From Cinnamomum chago (taxonomy: Eukaryota; Streptophyta; Magnoliopsida; Laurales; Lauraceae), in the NCBI GenBank assembly GCA_038049695.1, contig CP142455.1:20683501-20747500 (forward strand): a stretch of 64,000 nucleotides of DNA, given 5' to 3'. Made by a program: the position numbers and the translations under genes. The notes beneath the pieces were generated by a model. That model was not told the DNA's origin. It did no database searches and was given only the letters and a program-made list of their open reading frames with translations. Below, piece after piece: positions 58,805-64,000 of this stretch (position 1 is its first letter; each line of letters opens with the position of its first letter).

Positions 58805-58820
58805 GGCTTGTGGAGGGGGG

Positions 58821-58845
58821 TGTGTGTGTGTGTGTGTGTGTGTGT
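58821..58845. repeat. (TG)n microsatellite in the psaG 5' leader
   Basis: About 12 TG units (CA on the psaG sense strand) lie 17 bp upstream of the psaG start codon, so probably within the 5' UTR. Length variation here could affect translation. Confidence 0.92.
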
Positions 58846-59012
58846 TTGGAGTTTGGAGGTCTGGAAAGGAATGGATTGATGGAGTGATTGTAGAGGGAAT
58901 GGGGAAATAGGAGAAGGGATTTGGTGGTGAGGAGAGAGAGATATGTGGGTGGAGGAGAATCTTTGGAAGGTGATTCTGTGTGGGTTTCATTGGTTGGACA
59001 TGGATAAGGGAC

Positions 59013-59045
59013 CTATGGCCAATGAATAAGATATCATGGAAAGGG
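59013..59045 (-). promoter_or_regulatory. Possible light-responsive promoter motifs of psaG
   Basis: About 210-240 bp upstream of the psaG ATG are an I-box-type GATAAGG (59013) and CCAAT (59029), with GATATC-type sequence nearby. I-boxes are common in promoters of photosynthesis genes. Motif matches this short are weak evidence and no clear TATA box was placed. Confidence 0.3.
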
Positions 59046-59834
59046 GATGGAACATGGAAATCTTCATTGCTTTATGATGAGGCATGTGATGTTAGTCTTC
59101 CACACAAGAAGACTATAGAGGAGATTTCTCTTGCGACTTTACTGCTATGAGCCCATTAATCCAAACTGTCCAAATTGTGGACCATATTATGGATGGTTAA
59201 ACCCAGAAATAACTTCGATTGGATGTTCCTAACCATCTGATTTACTCATTTTATTTCAATGGTTGCCAGTCTTTTTTGACCCAAGAATAATTTTATGCTT
59301 TGTATTTGTCTTTGTATTTTATAGTCCAATCCTTGACAATAAAATCACCAGTGATAAAAATGGGTCCCAACCAAGCCCATGATTGATCATGAATTCAGTG
59401 CAGATATGCATTTTCCCCTCCTCTATCAGCAGGAGCAATTGTGTATTAATTAAACATTTAAAGGGGGGCTAGATATGCTTTTGTTTATGGGCCCACCTTA
59501 AGGCATCGAAACCGTTAAAACCTGAAGGTATCTCCATGATTCGATGGGAGTGATAATCACTGGACATCCAATGAGAGATCAATCAAGGATCAACAAGTAA
59601 TCAAGAACCCCAATCACAAAAAAGAATTAAATGGGCTTTGCTATGGCCCACAAATAGATGATGAAATCAGAAAGGCTAATAGTTGTCTGCATCTAATGAG
59701 AATAGTTGATCTGAAGGTCACAATCTGTTTATCGGATCAAAAGTCTTCTTTATCTATTTTTATTAGAAAAGAGAGTTAGAACATTGTAGTTAGTTTTGTT
59801 ATATCTAAGTCAATATGCATCTGTTTAATATGCA
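59046..59834. other. Intergenic DNA, no gene seen
   Basis: Upstream region of psaG and of the tRNA. No repeats or ORFs of note. Confidence 0.5.
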
Positions 59835-59906
59835 GGATCCGTGGCGCAATGGTAGCGCGTCTGACTCCAGATCAGAAGGTTGCGTGTTCGATTCACGTCG
59901 GGTTCA
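59835..59906 (+). tRNA. tRNA-Trp (anticodon CCA)
   Basis: A 72-nt cloverleaf. The acceptor strand GGATCCG pairs with CGGGTTC. The D arm is GCGCAATGGTAGCGC, the anticodon stem TCTGA/TCAGA, with loop CTCCAGA giving anticodon CCA (59867-59869). The T arm is GCGTG-TTCGATT-CACGT. There is no intron and the 3' CCA is not encoded. It matches the nuclear (cytosolic) plant tRNA-Trp form. A T run at about 59928-59933 may terminate Pol III. Confidence 0.96.
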
Positions 59907-60757
59907 AACCCCTGTACACACGGAGAAATTTTTTCCTTCTAGAAACTGAGTCAACCCAGTTCAATCTTTTTGCGACTCAGGGCAAGTCTTTCATAACCAC
60001 TGACAATCCAATTCTATTCCCTCCTAAAATGGATTTTTTTTTTCCTTTCTTTTCCAAATTGGGTGATCCCCTTGTGAGAAGCTGGCTTTACTCTGTTTTG
60101 CAACTCAGGCGAGTGGCTTGTGGGTAACTCGGTTTTATCTTTTTGCAACTGAGGCAGTAATATGACAGCCCACTTTGAACTTCCTTCTTTATGTGACAGC
60201 CCACTTATTGAATATTAGGTAAATCACTCGCTTTTGTCAACTTCAGGTTGAAATCCCTTTCAATTGGAACTTTTCACTGCCAAGGGGACTTAGGTGGGTC
60301 ACTTAGGACAATAAGTTCAAATTCCTTTATTCTATTTTTTGGGTAAATCCGGACGAAGGGCTGGGACTCAAGAGAAAGCCCACACACATACCAGAAAACA
60401 ACAGCCCGCATAAATAAATAAAAAAGCCCACACAAGCGGAAAAAAAGCACACACAAGTGGAAAAAAATTACGTATCCAAGACTCAAACCTTGGGCAGCAA
60501 GGCGAGAACCACTTATTAGAGAGGTAAAATGGATATTTTGCAACTTAGAGTGACCCACTTGTGACAACTCATACGATTAATTCGTAGCTGTGGCTTCGGC
60601 CTAACTCTTCACAATATCACATAAAAAAGGAGAGAAGCTCCCTTCCTGCTCCAAGGTATAAAAGATGGTATTCTATGGAAAGATTTTCACTTGGAAGGGA
60701 TGTTCGAAAGCCAAGACCCATTGAATCAAGAGTGCTGCTGCACACCCCGATGGGGAG
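59907..60757. other. Intergenic DNA, no gene seen
   Basis: No supported gene. The segment 60340-60530 on the minus strand has a B-box-like GGTTTGAGTC and could be an old SINE-like fragment, but no A box or tail could be confirmed. Confidence 0.4.
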
Positions 60758-60851
60758 CCCGACTGGGAGCCCGGGCTCCCCTGGGGGCGTTGGATCCCAG
60801 GGGAGGCTGGGATCCAACAGACCCCAGGGGGCCCAGGGTCCCAGTCGGGGT
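60758..60851. repeat. GC-rich hairpin (43-45 bp arms)
   Basis: A perfect inner stem TTGGATCCCAG (60790-60800) and CTGGGATCCAA (60807-60817) with a 6-nt loop GGGAGG. It is extended by imperfect arms from CCCGACTGGGAGCCCGGGC on the left to GGGTCCCAGTCGGGG on the right. The arms are far more GC-rich than their surroundings. The ORFs through it are low-complexity Gly/Pro/Arg and not considered genes. Confidence 0.85.
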
Positions 60852-61287
60852 GCCTAGACTTTTACTTGAATCAAAGGTGCAAACAGTCAAAACCATGCTC
60901 GTCGGAGAGTCTGCTAGAGAATATTTCTCGTATCCTATTCTACCTTGTGTCAAACACATCTAAGGAGCCACGTCCAGTTTTACTCTAACTCTAATTAAGG
61001 GCTTAAAGTAAGAAAATGCTATTAATTATGTTGATGTGGAATCCAATTTTCCCCTTGATCAATATTATATCAAACTACTGCTAACCCTCCAGCTTCCTGA
61101 AGTCCATTTAAGAGAGTCAACAGAGGTTTACAAGTTATATTACATTTTTCAGCAAATTTTCAAAACGCTCTCAAACTCTACCTCTGGCCTTGGAGGAGCA
61201 TTTGAGTTGGACGAAATGGTCATTTCTCCTTTTTAAAGCTTTTTTTTTTAAATACTTAAATTCACATTACAGATTTCTTTAGTGATG
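60852..61287. other. Intergenic DNA, no gene seen
   Basis: No recognisable gene or repeat. Short open frames lack similarity to known families. Confidence 0.45.
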
Positions 61288-61296
61288 TAAGAATAA

Positions 61297-62320
61297 GAGA
61301 AAACTTGAAAAAAAAAGAAAAAAAAAAAAAGACCCTTGATGGCCACTAACCGAAAAATAGGTTACTAGTCAATATTGCACGGAAGTGGTTCCCTATGATC
61401 ACTTCCTCTTTTTCTTATTAAAGATTTAAATGTGTGACAACGTCGTCGCTTAATCACTTGAAACCTCATTTTCTCCTTCTTCCCCCCACCGTTTTCCCCT
61501 TTTTTCTGGTGGTTTCCTTTCCCCCTTTCTTAGACTAATAAAAGGAAAAAAATAAAACAATCAGTAACATTCAAATGTCTTAAATGTCCATCAATGAATG
61601 AAAAAGTGCAAATGAAGATGCAATGAATATGGAGTGAGAGAAGAGATTATAATTGACAAATAATAATCTGAGAGAAAAGCAAGCAAAAACTGACTGCCTT
61701 CTGTTCTTTTTTTTTTTATCAAGAATATGTCATAAGAGAAATTATGCATGTGGCATCCATCTGATCCCCCTATGAAAAGGCACCCTTCTTTGCCCCCACA
61801 AAAACTGACTGCCTTATGTTCTTTTTTTTTTTATCAAGAATATGTCATAAGATAAATTATACATGTGGCATCCATCTGATCCCCCTATGAAAAGGCACCC
61901 TTCTTTACCCCCACCCTATGAAAAGGTGCAAATTGAGAACTCTTCTACTCTAATATCCCATTCAAATGTGACTAAGACAATGGGTTTGAGAGAAAGCGCT
62001 AGTCTAAGAAAGGGGGAAGGGAAAAAGAACCCACCAGAAAAAGGGGGAAAATGACGGGATGATAAAGGAAAAAATGGGATTTGAGCGATTAAACGACAAC
62101 GTTATCATATGTTTAAATAGAATATTAAGCAACGTCATCGTCACACGTTATGTTTAAATAGAATATTAAGCGACAATGTAATCACATGTTTAAATCTTTA
62201 ATTAAACAAAAAAAAAAAAAAAAAGTGATCATAGGGAACCACTAGTGCAATATGTGGCCTGTTTTTTTTTTTTTTTTTTTGGTTAATGGCCCTCTAAGGT
62301 CCTTATTTGGTAGTTGTCCC
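61297..62320. mobile_element. Mutator-like non-autonomous element, 1,024 bp
   Basis: Long imperfect inverted repeats. The left arm has GACCCTTGATGGCCACTAACC and GGTTCCCTATGATCACTT; the right arm has the complements AAGTGATCATAGGGAACC and GGTTAATGGCCCTC. Outside are TAAGAATAA (61288-61296) and TAAGAATAA (62321-62329), a 9-bp target duplication. The extreme ends (GAGAAAACT and, on the complement, GGGACAACT) agree at most positions. Poly(A)/poly(T) expansions have eroded the left arm. No transposase is present. Confidence 0.68.
61687..61914. repeat. Two-copy tandem repeat, about 113 bp unit
   Basis: AAACTGACTGCCTTCTGTTC through CACCCTTCTTTGCCCCCAC is repeated almost exactly at 61800. It lies in the centre of the Mutator-like element, between its inverted arms. 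Confidence 0.9.
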
Positions 62321-62329
62321 TAAGAATAA

Positions 62330-63561
62330 AGTAGAAATGGATTGAAAACAAAGTGATATTTTTGTAATATTATTTAAATCATTGAGTCCTGTAGGCCTGT
62401 TTGTTTGCATAAAATAAGATAGAAATTCATATCCTGGGTGATTAAAAATGACAATCCAAAATGACCTACAAATAACCTTTCCTCAATATGAGAAATGAAA
62501 AGCAGCCATCACACTAGCATATTAGCTTCCAACACTAGAAATGGATTTAAGTCTCCTTTTTTTATGGACATTTTAAAAAAACTGCAAAAAACCAAGAGAG
62601 AAATTACACAGCCCTTCATTCTGTAGCCCCAGAGGACAATTAAACCTCCCTCGACCAATGTAGAACGAAAGTTAAGATTCTTCCGAATTTCCATGACCTT
62701 TTAAATTAAAGGACTGTTAAAAACCCTACATACCCCTTTTGATTTGATGTACTGAGCTCACTGTTGAATCTGGGACCCATCCTTTCTTTCTTCTGGGTCA
62801 GTTGATTTTGGGAGCTCATATTTGATCATCCCAGGTCTTTCGGGTCTTCAATTTAAACAGCCAACTATCCGATCCAAGCCCTTCCCAACCCTCCAGATGT
62901 ATTTTTAGCTTATGTCATTTCTCCTCTAACTTCCACATCATAAAATTAATTCTGAAATAGTGTGCGCGCTTCTAAGTTAAGAGGAGAAATAATGAAAGTT
63001 AATGAAAACTAATTGCCATTTCGAAGGCCACAATTCAAAGGTTATGTGTCAACTTCTGTTATTGAATTAAATAACAGCATAGCGCACAAGCCGTAATTGA
63101 TGGAAAAACATGAATAATTTGCCGGAAACAAGGGGGCATTACATAGAAAGTACACTTCCAGCAAATGATTTGCCAAGGGGGTAAATTTAAAATACAAAGA
63201 AGTCAAAGTGCTCGAGTACATACAGAGAGAAGCAAGCTGCCTGTAGAAAGTCTATAGCCCCAGCACTGAGAGAAGAAGCTTTTTCAATGTCTGCATCTCA
63301 TCAATGCATTTCCTATCATCTGTACATTCGCTCTTTATACAACTTAAACCAATGTCCCCAAAGTACTAAAATATCCATCTTACATTATTGTTGAGAAGAA
63401 AAGAACGAGAGCATTTCCTTCTTTCTTGTAAAATTATATGATGTTACTCTACCTGCAGAGTGGTTGCAATGTAGGCACTCAAGTAGAGCAAATCAATGAG
63501 AGTCACGCCCATGTTCCAAAAAAAAAAAAAAAAAAAAATGAAATAAAGCTTTATGATTACC
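62330..63561. other. Intergenic DNA and probable 3' UTR of the WD40 gene
   Basis: No coding sequence seen. About 63180-63561 directly follows the stop codon of the minus-strand WD40 gene and probably contains its 3' UTR. A poly(A)-like run lies at 63519-63538 on the plus strand. Confidence 0.45.
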
Positions 63562-63975
63562 TTAAAATAGGGAGTCAAGGTATGAAAGGCTCCGTTTCCG
63601 ACTGTACTGGAGGAGGCTACCATATGTGCGGTCCCAAACTCCAATGAAGAGTGACTCGGTGTCAGGGCTGAAAGAGACACCAGATATCTCACCGAAGAAA
63701 TCAATCTCTTGCTCCTTTTCATAGCCATTGCTTGTGTCATAGACATGAACAAAGTCTGCAGGTTCCGCCATCGCCATGAACTGCCCATCAGACGTGAATC
63801 GGATGGAGCGGATGGCACCAAGGTTTCCCTTGAGGACAGCTACTGATTTGGAGAGGTTCCGGGTATCCCAAATACGGCACGTCTTGTCCTGATTTCCAGT
63901 TGCAAAGGTATGGCCACTGGGGTGCCATGCTGAAGCGAACGAGAAGTCCAGGTGACCACAGAGATGAGTTATGGT
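63562..63975 (-). CDS. WD40-repeat protein, last exon (partial)
   Basis: The 137 C-terminal residues of a WD40 protein. An acceptor CTCGCAG| precedes ACCATAACTCATCTC at 63975; upstream of it the frame is closed by a TAA, so an intron begins there and the rest lies beyond the right edge. Two to three WD repeats are visible: HLDFSFASAWHPSGHTFATG then DKTCRIWDTR; GAIRSIRFTSDGQFMAMAE then DFVHVYDT; and ISGVSFSPDTESLFIGVWDR. The tail TYGSLLQYSRKRSLSYLDSL is characteristic of a plant and fungal family of uncharacterised WD-repeat proteins (type C2A9.03). WD40 propellers are protein-binding scaffolds; the specific partner is unknown. Other open frames over this stretch are shadows. Confidence 0.88.
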   Translation of the reverse strand, partial: TITHLCGHLDFSFASAWHPSGHTFATGNQDKTCRIWDTRNLSKSVAVLKGNLGAIRSIRFTSDGQFMAMAEPADFVHVYDTSNGYEKEQEIDFFGEISGVSFSPDTESLFIGVWDRTYGSLLQYSRKRSLSYLDSLF

Positions 63976-64000
63976 CTGCGAGATGGACAGACAATATTAG

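Noticed and set aside
60675-60963. Gly/Pro/Arg-rich ORFs through the GC-rich hairpin
   Set aside because: Open on both strands because of base composition; the hairpin explains the sequence better.
1-64000. CRISPR arrays, operons or prokaryotic features
   Set aside because: No regularly spaced short repeats or compact gene strings; all coding evidence is plant nuclear.

Overview
The window is nuclear DNA of a flowering plant. The evidence is multi-exon genes with GT/AG introns, a chloroplast-targeted PsaG gene, a DYW-type pentatricopeptide (PPR) editing factor, a nuclear tRNA-Trp, and a dense load of plant transposable elements (CACTA, Ty3/Gypsy-type LTR, hAT, Mutator-like, tRNA-derived SINE and LINE remnants). 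The exact species cannot be read from the sequence.

Layout. Positions 1-4431 hold the 5' half (six exons, minus strand) of a Ser/Arg-rich, probably coiled-coil plant protein that runs off the left edge. Positions 4432-8803 are intergenic with two MITE-like inverted-repeat elements. Positions 8804-48269 form a head-to-tail tandem segmental duplication. Unit A (about 8804-33485) and unit B (about 33486-48269) each carry an intact copy of the same 930-residue PPR-DYW gene (15638-18430 and 43718-46510). After duplication the units took different insertions. Unit A received a 13,296-bp CACTA transposon (19027-32322, target duplication ACA). Unit B received a 3,183-bp solo LTR (39191-42373, target duplication GTACT). 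Each unit keeps the empty site of the other's insertion, so both events can be read base by base. The CACTA carries a TNP2-type transposase that lacks its usual last domain, a second transposon ORF remnant, a captured LINE ORF1-like fragment and a 3' array of hairpin-forming subterminal repeats.

Positions 48131-53122 hold about 1.8-kb tandem repeats with a GA-rich core, plus an inverted copy of the core at 52288-53122. A transcript across it could fold into a hairpin of roughly 800 bp. A decayed LINE reverse-transcriptase fragment follows (53505-54130), then a 722-bp Mutator-like MITE (54633-55354, 9-bp target duplication) and a 900-bp non-autonomous hAT (56877-57776, 8-bp target duplication). 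The right end holds psaG (58310-58804, minus), tRNA-Trp(CCA) (59835-59906), a GC-rich perfect-core hairpin (about 60758-60851), another Mutator-like element (61297-62320) and the last exon of a WD40-repeat gene (63562-63975, minus) that continues past the right edge.

The most informative signal is the paired PPR genes. The upstream flank differs by several percent by eye, and the first 353 bp of the CDS differ at 7 sites. The remaining 2.44 kb of CDS differ at only 4 sites, which suggests recent gene conversion across most of the coding sequence. The genes of the window do not form a functional pathway together. PsaG and the PPR proteins are both nuclear-encoded organelle proteins, but they are unlinked in function.
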